64,000 bases of DNA from Larsenimonas rhizosphaerae. Its GTDB lineage: Bacteria > Pseudomonadota > Gammaproteobacteria > Pseudomonadales > Halomonadaceae. Made by a program: the position numbers and the translations under genes. Within the stretch, counting starts at the first letter, position 1. The number at the start of each line of letters is the position of its first letter. Where the stretch lies: positions 1,657,096-1,721,095 of the forward strand of contig NZ_JAMLJK010000001.1 in assembly GCF_023700005.1 (NCBI RefSeq), given 5' to 3'. Shown here in pieces: positions 20,744-30,581 of this stretch. Below the pieces are notes generated by a model. That model saw only the letters and a list, made by a program, of their open reading frames with translations, had not been told where the DNA came from and searched no databases.

Positions 20744-20998
20744 GGTCGTTAATGACAGCAAAGGGTCAGGGCGCGCTCCATTGAGCAATCCAAGCGTCGC
20801 ACTCTCTGCTCTCATCACCTGAATAGAGGCCAGGCCCCTATCACGCTTATAAACTGCCCTGTTCACCGGAATGATGCAATAGTCGAACAGCGTTTTCAAT
20901 GTGTTTATCAAACAATGGGCTTAATCGAAAGCGCGGCCGTAAAAGGGCATCATGAAAGCCTTCAGGGCATATTCCACAAGACAATAGCATAAAATAGA

Positions 20999-21484
20999 TC
21001 AAGTGCCAGATGTGGCGTCCTTGACCTCGACCCCCAGACCACTGCACATCCCCTGCAGCTCCATGGCTGCTGCATGAATACGATCACGATAATTGCCGGC
21101 AATATTCAATCGCTCGCGATCCTCCTTCATGCGCTCGCGTGCGGGTAGTTCCGAGCGTGATTGATGGGTATGCAGATGCGCGGTTTTTTCGCGAATTTCA
21201 GGCAGCACTTTCAGAGGTTCACGTTCAAACAGGGTGCTATCCAGAATGTCTATGATCACACACGCCCTGAGCACACCTTCTACCAGATCGACCTGATCTG
21301 CCAGCATCGCCCTTGAAATCACATCCAGGTTAGCCAGGCACTGTACACGAGCACGCTCAACCTCACTGGCGGCCCTCGCCTGGCGCACACGCACTTCCTT
21401 CCAGAGCCTGTGCGCATACAGGGCAAGTCCGGCCACGGTCAAGATACACGCTGCCAGAATGACCCAAAGCCATATTGCCGACAT
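20999..21484 (-). CDS. DUF2489-like membrane-anchored protein
   Basis: A 161-residue protein with one N-terminal membrane helix (residues about 4-24), followed by a charged, mostly helical cytoplasmic part. It resembles the DUF2489 family of gammaproteobacterial proteins of unknown function: an N-terminal anchor followed by a conserved helical region with CLANLDVISRAML. It lies 3 bases downstream of a glycosyltransferase gene and so belongs to that operon. The family assignment is from memory of the pattern. Confidence 0.6.
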   Translation of the reverse strand: MSAIWLWVILAACILTVAGLALYAHRLWKEVRVRQARAASEVERARVQCLANLDVISRAMLADQVDLVEGVLRACVIIDILDSTLFEREPLKVLPEIREKTAHLHTHQSRSELPARERMKEDRERLNIAGNYRDRIHAAAMELQGMCSGLGVEVKDATSGT

Positions 21485-21487
21485 TAT

Positions 21488-22630
21488 TTACCCCTGAGGC
21501 ATATCCACCAGCGACTCGAAAGAAGCCACCAGCTTGCGGGCCTGTTGTTCATGTGAGTAGTGAGTAGCCAATTCCGCCATGGCCTCACCTGTTGATCTGC
21601 AGCGAGCCTCATCATTCAGCAAGGCAAGGATCTGACTGACATGCGACTCGACCTGATCAGGGTCGATCACAAGGTCCGGCCAGCGATCGGCAATCAGTTC
21701 GGAAGCACCCACGTAGCGTGACAACATCACAGGTGTTGCACAGGCCATGGCTTCCAGAGCCACCCGCCCAAACTCCTCGATATGCGCCGGGAGAATGAAC
21801 AGATCCAGAGCGCCATAAAGGGTTTCCACTTCATCAATGGTCGTGCGCCAACTGAAATGGGCTTCCAGGCCGAGTTGCCTTATGCGTGCCTGATAAGGCG
21901 CTGGATCGTCCTTGCCAACGATCAGAAAATGAAAGGCTTTCTGCTGCTTCAAAAGCACCGAAGCCAGTGTAATCAAGCCATCAACGTTGCGTTTTTTGAA
22001 ATTCCCTGACGTTACCAGCCCGACCAGAAAACAGTGATCGGCAACCCCCATCGCCTGACGCACGGCATCACGGCCAGCTCTGGCGCTCACGGGGTTGAAC
22101 CGATGGGCATCATAGCCAGGGTAGCTGATCTCAATCTGGTGGTCAGGTATACCGTACCGGGAAACCAACTCATCGCCCATCAGACGTGAATTGACCGCGA
22201 CGCGCCGAAAACGCCCCCGACTCAGGACATGATCATGTATTGCTGCTACTTCATGATTCCTGGGAAGTGGTGCCTTGTTGATTCGCTGGCTGGCCAGATG
22301 TACACAGTTGTGCATGTAGACCACATCCGGCGTTTCAACATCGCCGTGACTGACGAGAAGCGTTGGCGCATGTCGCCGAGCCCAGCACTGCACCTGCCTG
22401 TTGAACCAGAACCGTCGTATAGCGCCCTTGAACGGAAAACGCCAGCAGTGCACATAACGTACACCGCTGGCGCGGATCAGGTCTGGCCGAGCACGCTCGG
22501 CCAGAATGGTAACGCGGTATCCCAGGGACTGAAGTACTGCAGCCTGCTCGAAAGCATTACGGCTGGCGCCGGTATTCTTTTCTACCTGGCGAATTGCAAT
22601 GGCAGCCGTCTTGTCGGGACATACCTTCAT
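21488..22630 (-). CDS. GT4-family glycosyltransferase
   Basis: Glycosyltransferase of the GT4 type, probably adding a hexose to lipopolysaccharide core or another surface glycan. Features are the N-terminal EKNTGASRNAFEQAAVLQSLGYRVTIL, a central SGNFKKRNVDGLI and the C-terminal donor-binding segment PAHIEEFGRVALEAMACATPV. 380 aa. It sits 11 bases after ugd and 3 bases before the DUF2489-like gene on the same strand. UDP-glucuronate from Ugd may be its donor (inference from position only). Confidence 0.85.
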   Translation of the reverse strand: MKVCPDKTAAIAIRQVEKNTGASRNAFEQAAVLQSLGYRVTILAERARPDLIRASGVRYVHCWRFPFKGAIRRFWFNRQVQCWARRHAPTLLVSHGDVETPDVVYMHNCVHLASQRINKAPLPRNHEVAAIHDHVLSRGRFRRVAVNSRLMGDELVSRYGIPDHQIEISYPGYDAHRFNPVSARAGRDAVRQAMGVADHCFLVGLVTSGNFKKRNVDGLITLASVLLKQQKAFHFLIVGKDDPAPYQARIRQLGLEAHFSWRTTIDEVETLYGALDLFILPAHIEEFGRVALEAMACATPVMLSRYVGASELIADRWPDLVIDPDQVESHVSQILALLNDEARCRSTGEAMAELATHYSHEQQARKLVASFESLVDMPQG

Positions 22631-22641
22631 TGATGACCCTC

Positions 22642-23988
22642 TCAGGCGTTATTCAGCTTGAGAGACTCTCCACGACCGATCGCATAATACATGAGACCAG
22701 CCTCATGAACGGCATCAGGCTCATACAGGTTACGACCATCGATCAGAACCGGCAGTGACAGCTGATCCTTGAGCCAGTTGAAGTCAAGCGTACGGAATTC
22801 CTTCCACTCGGTAACGATCACCAGCGCATCAGCGCCACGTACTGCCTGGCTTTGATCCGCCACCAGTACCAGGTCATCGCGGTCGCCATAAATACGGCGA
22901 CATTCCTTCATGGCTTCAGGGTCATATGCCTGAACTCGACCACCGGCTTCCCAGATGGCTTCCATCAGGGTACGGCTGGGCGCTTCGCGCATGTCATCGG
23001 TATTGGGTTTGAAGGCAAGGCCCCAGACAGCAATTGTCTTGCCCTTCAACTCACCGTTGAAGGCAGCAGACAGCTTGCGGAACAACGTTGTTTTCTGGCG
23101 GTAGTTAACGGCTTCCACCGAGTTGAGCAACTCGGCTTCGTACCCGACCTGTGAGGCGGTGCGAGCCAGCGCCTGAACATCCTTCGGGAAACAGGAGCCA
23201 CCGTAGCCACATCCCGGATAAATGAACTGATAGCCGATACGCGGATCACTGCCGATACCGCGACGCACGGCTTCAACATCCGCACCCAGACGCTCTGCCA
23301 GGTTGGAGATCTCGTTCATGAAGCTGATCTTGGTGGCCAGCATGGCATTTGCCGCATACTTGGTCAGCTCAGCCGCACGAACATCCATGAACATCAGCTT
23401 ATCATGGTTACGGTTGTATGGGCCGTAACATTCACGCATCAGCTCAACGACCTTGTCGGAATCAGTACCAACCACGATACGCGCACCACGCGTAAAGTCT
23501 TCGATCGCAGCACCTTCCTTCAAGAACTCGGGATTGGAGCACACGTCAAAGGAAAGCGAGGCGCCACGCTCATCAAGCTTGGCCTGCAGGGCAGCAGTCA
23601 CGCGATCCGCAGTACCGACGGGCACCGTGGACTTGTCAATGACAACCTTGTAGTCCTGCATGTACTCGCCAATGGTCGATGCCACGGCCAGCACATACTT
23701 GAGATCAGCACTGCCATCTTCATCCGGAGGCGTACCAACGGCAATGAACTGAAGCACGCCATGAGCCACTGCGGCCTCGGCATCGGTAGTAAAGCGCAGG
23801 CGACCGGAGGACACATTGCGTTCGACCATGGTGGAGAGACCAGGCTCGAAAATGGGAATTTCACCCTGCTCCAGACGAGAGATCTTGTCGGCATCGACGT
23901 CCATGCACACAACGTCGTGACCCACATCAGCAAGACATGTACCTGTCACCAGACCAACATAACCGGTACCAAAGACTGTAATTTTCAA
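22642..23988 (-). CDS. ugd: UDP-glucose 6-dehydrogenase
   Basis: NAD-dependent enzyme that oxidises UDP-glucose to UDP-glucuronate, a precursor of acidic polysaccharides and modified lipid A. The N-terminal Rossmann motif [18 protein letters not shown], the central [11 protein letters not shown], the catalytic cysteine in [10 protein letters not shown] (about residue 260) and the C-terminal [17 protein letters not shown] are all present. 448 aa is normal for the long bacterial form. It begins the operon with the downstream glycosyltransferase. galE lies upstream on the same strand, 103 bases away. Confidence 0.97.
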   Translation of the reverse strand: MKITVFGTGYVGLVTGTCLADVGHDVVCMDVDADKISRLEQGEIPIFEPGLSTMVERNVSSGRLRFTTDAEAAVAHGVLQFIAVGTPPDEDGSADLKYVLAVASTIGEYMQDYKVVIDKSTVPVGTADRVTAALQAKLDERGASLSFDVCSNPEFLKEGAAIEDFTRGARIVVGTDSDKVVELMRECYGPYNRNHDKLMFMDVRAAELTKYAANAMLATKISFMNEISNLAERLGADVEAVRRGIGSDPRIGYQFIYPGCGYGGSCFPKDVQALARTASQVGYEAELLNSVEAVNYRQKTTLFRKLSAAFNGELKGKTIAVWGLAFKPNTDDMREAPSRTLMEAIWEAGGRVQAYDPEAMKECRRIYGDRDDLVLVADQSQAVRGADALVIVTEWKEFRTLDFNWLKDQLSLPVLIDGRNLYEPDAVHEAGLMYYAIGRGESLKLNNA

Positions 23989-24091
23989 TGTAGCTTCCTT
24001 TGTACATCTGTTTTTTCATGCGGACGACAGACTGATAAACGCGTTTGTCAGGCCCGCTTTACATTAAGACTTCAAATACGCTGCCAACTGC

Positions 24092-25102
24092 TTATTCGGC
24101 ATACCCTTGCGGGTTATTATATTGCCACCGCCATGTATCTACCATCATGTCTTCTATGCCTTTCCGGGCTTTCCAGCCAAGCTCCTGCTCGGCATACCCG
24201 GGTTCAGCGTAGCATTCAGCAATATCGCCAGGACGACGCGGCTTGAGCGCATAGGGTACATTGCGCTCACTGGCCTTTTCGAAGGCCTTGACCATTTCAA
24301 GCACGCTATACCCCTGGCCGGTTCCCAGATTGAAGGTAAAGACCCCTTCATTGCGCTCAAGGTATTCAATCGCCTTGAGGTGGCCATCCGCCAGGTCGGT
24401 AACGTGGATATAGTCCCGCACCCCGGTGCCATCGCTGGTGTTGTAATCACTGCCGAAGACGGAAAGCTCATCACGGCGCCCGATAGCGACCTGGCTGATA
24501 AACGGCACCAGATTATTCGGGATGCCCTGAGGATCTTCACCAATCCGGCCACTTTCATGCGCCCCTACCGGATTGAAGTAACGCAGCAGGCAGATACGCC
24601 AGCTGTCATCAGCCACGGCGAGATCCCGCAGAATTTCTTCAACCATCAGCTTGGAGCGACCGTAAGGATTGGTCGCAGCCGTCGGGAAGTCTTCGGTTAT
24701 CGGCACGGTGGCCGGATCACCGTATACCGTCGCAGAAGAACTGAACACAATATTGCGAACGTTGGCTCGATCCATTGCACGACAGAGTATCAGCGTACCG
24801 CTGACATTGTTGTCATAGTATTTGATCGGCTGGGCTACACTCTCACCGACGGCCTTCAGACCGGCGAAATGAACAACGGAGGTAATGTCATGCGTTTCGA
24901 ACAGTCGATCAAGCAATGCTTCATTACGAATATCACCTTCCATGAAAGGCACTTCGCGGCCTACCAGTGTTGCAACGCGCTCAAGCGCCTGCTGGCTTGA
25001 ATTGCAAAGGTTGTCGAGTACCAGCACATCGTGGCCCGCCTCCATGAGCGCTACCACGGTGTGTGATCCGATATAGCCAGCGCCACCGGTTACCAGAATC
25101 AT
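24092..25102 (-). CDS. galE: UDP-glucose 4-epimerase
   Basis: NAD-dependent short-chain epimerase interconverting UDP-glucose and UDP-galactose. MILVTGGAGYIGSHTVVALMEAG is the NAD-binding start. FSSSATVYGD and the YGRSKLMVEE sequence hold the Ser/Thr-Tyr-Lys catalytic group. RYFNPVGAHESG and YVGGAxR-like substrate contacts follow. 336 aa is normal. The start at 25102 follows GGAGGTGAAGCA; an upstream ATG at 25123 lies 21 bases earlier without support. It supplies UDP-galactose for the neighbouring glycosyltransferases and shares their strand with ugd. Confidence 0.96.
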   Translation of the reverse strand: MILVTGGAGYIGSHTVVALMEAGHDVLVLDNLCNSSQQALERVATLVGREVPFMEGDIRNEALLDRLFETHDITSVVHFAGLKAVGESVAQPIKYYDNNVSGTLILCRAMDRANVRNIVFSSSATVYGDPATVPITEDFPTAATNPYGRSKLMVEEILRDLAVADDSWRICLLRYFNPVGAHESGRIGEDPQGIPNNLVPFISQVAIGRRDELSVFGSDYNTSDGTGVRDYIHVTDLADGHLKAIEYLERNEGVFTFNLGTGQGYSVLEMVKAFEKASERNVPYALKPRRPGDIAECYAEPGYAEQELGWKARKGIEDMMVDTWRWQYNNPQGYAE

Positions 25103-25267
25103 TGCTTCACCTCCATTCAACACACTTTCAAAAGGAGTGGGCCAAAGCCGCCCACCATGACCGACAATGAAAACACATTATACCAAAGGCTTATATGCCA
25201 AAGTGTCCCATGCCGGAAAGATGCACCACGCTTTCCGAACCTACATGTCAATAAAGGACGACCATAC

Positions 25268-26707
25268 ATGGACAGGAAAGCAGATGTACTTACTGCGCCT
25301 AGAATAGGGCTCATTATAGGGTTTGTCTTTGCCGTACTGGTACTTTTGATTCCCCCACCCGCCTCGATGCCCCCGCCCGCGTGGCACTGCATAGGTCTGG
25401 CACTGCTGATGGCCACCTGGTGGTCAACCGAAGCCATCCCCATCCCGGTCACATCCCTGTTGCCGATCATTCTGATACCCGCCATGGGCATCGGCGATGT
25501 AAAGACTGCCACGGCACCCTATGCCAACCCCATCATCTTTCTGTTTCTGGGGGGCTTCCTGCTGGGGCTGGCCATGCAGTACTGGAACCTGCACCGCCGA
25601 CTTGCGCTCAATATCCTGCTGAAGGTGGGACACTCTCCCAGGCGACAGATTGCCGGGTTCATGCTGGCCACCGGCTTCATGAGCATGTGGGTTTCCAATA
25701 CGGCAACGGCCATCATGATGCTGCCCATTGGCATGTCCGTCATTACGCTGTTGAATGATCAAAAACAGGAAGGCATGGATCGGTATGGCACGTCACTGTT
25801 ACTGGCCATCGCCTACTCGGCCAGCATCGGTGGCGTTGCCACTTTGATCGGCACGCCCCCCAATGCGCTTCTTGCCGGCTACCTGTCCACGGATCAGAAC
25901 ATGGATATCGGCTTTGCGCAGTGGATGATCGTCGGCCTGCCCATTGCCCTCGCCATGATGGCGCTAACCTGGTGGTGGCTGACGCGTGGCATTGCAGATC
26001 ATGGCAATGGTGAACAGAGCAGAACCCTGTTCGAGGACAAGCTCAAGGAACTCGGGCCAATGAGTCATGCCGAAAAGCGTGTCGCCGTCACATTTGTCGT
26101 AGCGGCGGTACTCTGGATTCTACGCCCCCTTATCAATGACCTGGGCATGGAATGGCTATCGGATACCGGCATTGCCATGATTATCGGTGTGGGGCTGTTC
26201 CTCATGCCCTCCGGCCAGCCGGGTCAGTCTCGGTTGATGAGCTGGGATAATGCCAGCGAATTGCCCTGGGGCGTACTGTTGCTGTTTGGTGGTGGCCTGT
26301 CCCTGGCCGGTGCGGTGAAAAGCTCGGGGCTGGCAGAATGGATAGCGGCGCATCTGTCAATCTTCGGCATATTGCCATTGGTACTACTTATACTTGCCAT
26401 TGTTCTGGTAATTATCTTTCTGACGGAAGTGACCTCCAATACAGCGACCGCAGCAGCCTTCCTGCCGCTACTGGGCGCGCTTGCCCTGTCATTGAACGTG
26501 CCTGTACTCCTGATAACCGTGCCGGCTGCCATTGCAGCCAGCTGCGCCTTCATGATGCCGGTCGCCACGCCGCCCAATGCCATTGTTTTCGCTACAGGAA
26601 AAATGCAGATAGGGTCGATGATTTCAGCCGGTCTGGCATTGAATCTGGCCGGTACGCTGATCGTTACCTTCATGGCTTATGGGCTGATCACCCTGTTCTG
26701 GCTGTAA
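25268..26707 (+). CDS. DASS (SLC13) family anion/sodium symporter
   Basis: Inner-membrane Na+-coupled transporter of the divalent anion:sodium symporter family, which carries dicarboxylates such as succinate, malate or citrate, or sulfate. Diagnostic parts are WWSTEAIPIPVTSLLP near residue 58, the first SNT motif (WVSNTATAIMMLP), the second (TEVTSNTATAAAFLP), and C-terminal MPVATPPNAIVFATG. About 12 hydrophobic helices. 479 aa. The ATG at 25268 follows AAAGGA; an ATG at 25157 would add 37 hydrophilic residues without family support. It stands alone, divergent from galE, and ends at a terminator at 26727. Confidence 0.92.
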   Translation: MDRKADVLTAPRIGLIIGFVFAVLVLLIPPPASMPPPAWHCIGLALLMATWWSTEAIPIPVTSLLPIILIPAMGIGDVKTATAPYANPIIFLFLGGFLLGLAMQYWNLHRRLALNILLKVGHSPRRQIAGFMLATGFMSMWVSNTATAIMMLPIGMSVITLLNDQKQEGMDRYGTSLLLAIAYSASIGGVATLIGTPPNALLAGYLSTDQNMDIGFAQWMIVGLPIALAMMALTWWWLTRGIADHGNGEQSRTLFEDKLKELGPMSHAEKRVAVTFVVAAVLWILRPLINDLGMEWLSDTGIAMIIGVGLFLMPSGQPGQSRLMSWDNASELPWGVLLLFGGGLSLAGAVKSSGLAEWIAAHLSIFGILPLVLLILAIVLVIIFLTEVTSNTATAAAFLPLLGALALSLNVPVLLITVPAAIAASCAFMMPVATPPNAIVFATGKMQIGSMISAGLALNLAGTLIVTFMAYGLITLFWL

Positions 26708-26726
26708 TCGGCAGACCTTTTCATGA

Positions 26727-26759
26727 CGAAAGCGCCGGATCAATTTCCGGCGCTTTCGC
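26727..26759 (+). terminator. Terminator after the DASS transporter gene
   Basis: CGAAAGCGCCGGA / TTCCGGCGCTTTCG stem with a short loop, followed by CTTGCTTTGTT. It lies in the gap before the next glycosyltransferase gene. Confidence 0.8.
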
Positions 26760-26840
26760 TTGCTTTGTTACCGACGTTACGTAGTATGCTCCCATTGTTA
26801 AAAAACAGTGTTTCAATTAGCTCTGCGGTAAACGATACTC

Positions 26841-28052
26841 ATGAATATCTCTCATTTCGCAAGTTTCAATGTAGCCGGTGGCATTGGCCTGTTGAGTGCT
26901 AGCCTGGTGCACGCATTGGAAGCCCGGGGCCATCACAACCTGCTGGTCAACAAGGGGACGCATATTGCGCCCGCCATCCAGCAGAAAATGCAGAAAAGCG
27001 TGCCCGTCATGAGCTATAAAAAGCCCGGAAGAGTGCGTATCCCCGGCGCGCTGACACATGTACGTACGCATAGCCTGACACGCGCACTGAAACAACACGA
27101 CAGGCCGGACGTACTGCTGAGCTGGTCACAGCTCAATGCAGTGCCATTGATCAAGGCCCATCGCAAACTGGGTGCCACCACCATTCATTACGACCACGGC
27201 TCTGCCTGGCGCTCAAACCCCAGCGCAGCCCGGCTTGATCACCTGAAGGCCTGCGAGGCAGTGATCTGTGTATCCAACGCCACCCGCCGCATGCTGGAGC
27301 TGCGCTGGGGTGTGGATCATGTTCCCTTGATCGTTCAACATAACCCCCTGATGCCCGGGCAGGAGGTTACTTGTGAAGCGACGACTGATCGCCCAGCCAG
27401 ACAAAAGCATCGATATCGGCTGGGGATGGTAGGTCGTCTGGTCCCCGTCAAGGGATTTCCCATTGCTCTCAAGGCATTGAAAATAATCAGGGATCGTGGG
27501 CTTGACGTTGAACTTCATATCATCGGTACCGGTATGATGGAAGCAGCTCTGAGACAGGAGTGCGCATCACTTGGCCTGGAGGGTGCCGTACAGTTTCACG
27601 GCTACTGCAGCGACATCAACGCCCGAATGGCTGAATTTGACATACTGCTGTGCCCATCCTTTCGAGAAACCTTTGGCCTGGTCAGTGTGGAAGCTGCAGC
27701 AGCAGGATGTCCTGTGATTGGAAGCCGGGTAGACGGACTGCCGGAAACCCTGAGCGAAGGAATTACCGGCATGACATTACCCTGCACGGAAGCCCCGGCC
27801 TCCGTCACCCTGCATGCGAATCATGAAAGTATTCCGGAACAGGTGTATGACCCTGATACTGATACTCTCAGGGCACCGCTCGGGGTATCGCCAAAGCAGC
27901 TTGCAGATGCAACCGCTGAACTGCTTCTGGATGAGACACGACGAAAGAACATGGGTATCGCAGGGCAGGCACTTGTTCGCGAACGATTCGGGTTTGATCG
28001 TTATGTCGATAACATGGTGTCCCATCTACACCATTATGGAACAACAAGATGA
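26841..28052 (+). CDS. GT4-family glycosyltransferase
   Basis: GT4-type glycosyltransferase, 403 aa. The N-terminal glycine-rich loop FNVAGGIGLLSASLVHALEARGH and the C-terminal GRLVPVKGFPIALKAL and PSFRETFGLVSVEAAAAGCPVIGS donor site are clear. It is the first gene of a plus-strand trio with a PIG-L-type deacetylase (4-base ATGA overlap) and another glycosyltransferase. The trio suggests construction and de-N-acetylation of an amino-sugar-containing surface glycan. The acceptor is unknown. Confidence 0.87.
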   Translation: MNISHFASFNVAGGIGLLSASLVHALEARGHHNLLVNKGTHIAPAIQQKMQKSVPVMSYKKPGRVRIPGALTHVRTHSLTRALKQHDRPDVLLSWSQLNAVPLIKAHRKLGATTIHYDHGSAWRSNPSAARLDHLKACEAVICVSNATRRMLELRWGVDHVPLIVQHNPLMPGQEVTCEATTDRPARQKHRYRLGMVGRLVPVKGFPIALKALKIIRDRGLDVELHIIGTGMMEAALRQECASLGLEGAVQFHGYCSDINARMAEFDILLCPSFRETFGLVSVEAAAAGCPVIGSRVDGLPETLSEGITGMTLPCTEAPASVTLHANHESIPEQVYDPDTDTLRAPLGVSPKQLADATAELLLDETRRKNMGIAGQALVRERFGFDRYVDNMVSHLHHYGTTR

Positions 28053-29266
28053 CCCTTCTGGAAACCCGCGCCACAGGAAAGGACAGCGCCTCTTTCAGCC
28101 TCGTCCACGGTGGAACACTGGATATCACCTTCAATATTGGTGTATCACGGCGACCATGGCAGCAACCCCTGCCGACTGCGACGCTCCATCAGCCAGGACA
28201 ACCCGAGGTCGTATTCACGCTGGACCGAGACCACATTGAACAGCGTCTGACCTGGCCACTCCATGAAGAAACGATACACGCGGAAATGAGGTTGACGCTG
28301 AAAGGCGCCACACTCAGCAGCACGCCGGTGACAAGACTCTGGCCACGCCCGCAGCTCAAGGGGCCATGGCTTGTCATTTCGCCTCATCCGGACGATGCGG
28401 AACTGGCAGCAGGAGGGCTTTATACCACCCACGCAGATGACACCTATATTGTCACCCTGTCTGCTGGAGAAAAACTGAAAAGTCTGGAGCGTCAATACCT
28501 TTCGGGGCTGGACGATACACTTGAAGCCGCCCGGCAACGCAAGGCGCAGTGGCGAACCTGGAATGTCATCGCCACACCGCTGCTATCAGGCATCACGCCT
28601 GAACGTTCCACGCTGATCGGCATGCCGGACGGCATGGGATGGGCACTTGTTCATGACCAGCAGACCATTACACCCGATATCCCGGTCGAGTCACTGCGCC
28701 AGCATAATCATCGAAGGCTTCCGTCGCCCTCCTCGTCAGGCCTTGTGCGCCAGGACATCATCGCCCCCCTGACCGAGCTGATCCATGAGATAAAGCCTGC
28801 CACGATTCTGGTGACAGACCCCGAATTCGATCCCCACCCGGATCACCAGGCAGCTTCGCTGGCACTTGCATTGGCACTGGCCGATAGCGACCATCAGCCA
28901 GAGGCCATCCTGATGTACGCCAATCACTATCAAGGGGGCTATCCACCAGGGCCCGCCGGTCAGCCAGCCTGGACGCCACCCGGCAGTATCGCAGTCAAGC
29001 AACTGTTCCATGACGCACCAGCCCCATACCATCACGTGCTAAGCCCGGAGCTTCAAAAACACAAGGCATTACTGCTGGACAGCATGAGTGATTTATCATA
29101 TCGGTTTTCACCCCGCCAACAGCGCAGGAAAGCCAGACGTTCCGGCTTTACATCACGGTTTGCAGTAGAAAGGGATCCTTACTTTCAGGCGGCCATTCGG
29201 TCTACGGAATTCTTTAGATGCATTGAAACAAAGGCGTTCCTTGACGGGTGGGCCCGGGAAATTTGA
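28049..29266 (+). CDS. PIG-L family N-deacetylase
   Basis: Predicted zinc-dependent de-N-acetylase of the PIG-L/LmbE family, which acts on N-acetylglucosamine-type substrates. The first zinc motif SPHPDDAELAAGG (about residues 110-122) and the second, DPHPDHQAA, are intact. The roughly 105-residue N-terminal region before the catalytic domain looks like a beta-rich extension not found in the minimal family members. 405 aa. It overlaps the preceding glycosyltransferase by 4 bases (ATGA). It may expose a free amino group on a sugar added by its neighbour. Confidence 0.86.
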   Translation: MTLLETRATGKDSASFSLVHGGTLDITFNIGVSRRPWQQPLPTATLHQPGQPEVVFTLDRDHIEQRLTWPLHEETIHAEMRLTLKGATLSSTPVTRLWPRPQLKGPWLVISPHPDDAELAAGGLYTTHADDTYIVTLSAGEKLKSLERQYLSGLDDTLEAARQRKAQWRTWNVIATPLLSGITPERSTLIGMPDGMGWALVHDQQTITPDIPVESLRQHNHRRLPSPSSSGLVRQDIIAPLTELIHEIKPATILVTDPEFDPHPDHQAASLALALALADSDHQPEAILMYANHYQGGYPPGPAGQPAWTPPGSIAVKQLFHDAPAPYHHVLSPELQKHKALLLDSMSDLSYRFSPRQQRRKARRSGFTSRFAVERDPYFQAAIRSTEFFRCIETKAFLDGWAREI

Positions 29267-29322
29267 GCGCGTATTAACGAGTGCGCTACCATGTTGACCT
29301 CTCCCATGGTTGGCAATGTGTC

Positions 29323-30471
29323 ATGTCTCAGCGTGTTCTTCTGGTAGTTCGCAAACTCAGTATTGGCGGCATTGAACGCAATACAATCAATCTGGCCAAT
29401 GTGCTTCACCGCGAGGGACATGAGGTTCACATTCTGGTTCTCAAGGGCGGACATGAACTGACACCGGACCCGGGTGTTCACGTCCACCGAAAGGACTTCG
29501 ACAAGGCCTTTCGTAAAACCGGCATAGGTCTGCTGTACGATCTTGCTACCCGTGCACTGCTGTCCCCCCTCATGAAGGGGTCAGGCTTTGTGTGGCGCGG
29601 CTGGTACGGCGGGCGCTATCTGAAACGCTTTGTAGCTGCGCTGGAACATGATCATGGTCCGCTGGATCGAATTATCATGCGCGGCCAGGGCGCCTTTGAA
29701 ACCGTGTGGTCCTGGCGTGATCCTCGGCTCTGGCAGGTTACGGTATCCTGGCCTGGTGAATACGGCGGTCGCCTCCGAGGGTTCTATCTGCGAAGGCTTT
29801 ATGAAGGCAAACAGGTAGTCTGCAATACGCCAAACGTTCGCCGCCAACTGGAAGAACAGCTGGCCTTCTACGGGATCTCGCCAGCACGCTGGACGACCAT
29901 CGGTAATGTGTGTGATATCGACGGCATCAGGGAGCGGGCCAATGAGGCGGTAGAACTTCCTTCTCGTCCCTTTGTAGTGCAAGTGTGCCGCCTGTCAAAC
30001 GTCAAGCGACAGGACGTTCTGGTTAAAGCCTATCTCGCTGCCGGCATTGATGAAGATCTGGTCATTGTCGGTGATGGCCCCATGCGCCCCCATGTCGAAG
30101 CCGTGATTCGTGAGCACAATGCGGAGGACCGCATCCACCTGATCGGAAGCCGCGTTAACCCCTACCCCTGGATGAAGCACGCACGCCTGTTCATCCTTAG
30201 TTCGCGCAGTGAGGCATTCGGTATCGTGCTGGCAGAAAGCATGATTTGCGGCACCCCCTGTGTAGCACCGGATGTGCCCGGCGGTATTCGCAATGTACTG
30301 ATCAATGATCAGGCGCGCCTGATCGCAGATGACACCATTGCGTCACTGGCCGCCAGGATACGTGAAGGTCTTGACAACCCTCCTGACATTTCTGCCGATC
30401 CGGAACTTTACGAACGCTATAGGGATACCCGTATCATGGAGAAGTTTCTGGCACTGCCTGTCACGCCCTGA
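29323..30471 (+). CDS. GT4-family glycosyltransferase
   Basis: Glycosyltransferase of the GT4 type, about 382 aa. SQRVLLVVRKLSIGGIERNTINLA at the N-terminus and VGDGPMRPHVE plus SSRSEAFGIVLAESMICGTPCV in the C-terminal half are the donor-binding features. The ATG at 29323 is preferred because it places the conserved VxRxLxxGGIERN motif at the N-terminus; a GTG at 29281 would add 14 residues. It ends the plus-strand glycan trio and converges with the chemoreceptor gene, with a terminator between them. Confidence 0.85.
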   Translation: MSQRVLLVVRKLSIGGIERNTINLANVLHREGHEVHILVLKGGHELTPDPGVHVHRKDFDKAFRKTGIGLLYDLATRALLSPLMKGSGFVWRGWYGGRYLKRFVAALEHDHGPLDRIIMRGQGAFETVWSWRDPRLWQVTVSWPGEYGGRLRGFYLRRLYEGKQVVCNTPNVRRQLEEQLAFYGISPARWTTIGNVCDIDGIRERANEAVELPSRPFVVQVCRLSNVKRQDVLVKAYLAAGIDEDLVIVGDGPMRPHVEAVIREHNAEDRIHLIGSRVNPYPWMKHARLFILSSRSEAFGIVLAESMICGTPCVAPDVPGGIRNVLINDQARLIADDTIASLAARIREGLDNPPDISADPELYERYRDTRIMEKFLALPVTP

Positions 30472-30487
30472 ATGGCGACAATAAAAA

Positions 30488-30522
30488 GGCCGCGCAGGAA
30501 CCTTGGCATTCCATGCGCGGCA
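30488..30522 (-). terminator. Terminator of the chemoreceptor gene
   Basis: GCCGCGCA / TGCGCGGC stem with a 17-base loop. On the minus strand it is followed by CTTTTTAT, as expected of an intrinsic terminator downstream of the chemoreceptor; it may also help end the convergent glycosyltransferase mRNA. Confidence 0.65.
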
Positions 30523-30581
30523 AGCGGGGACTACACCATCATGAAGATGTTTACATCAGTCGTTGAAACAGGGGTAAAGCG

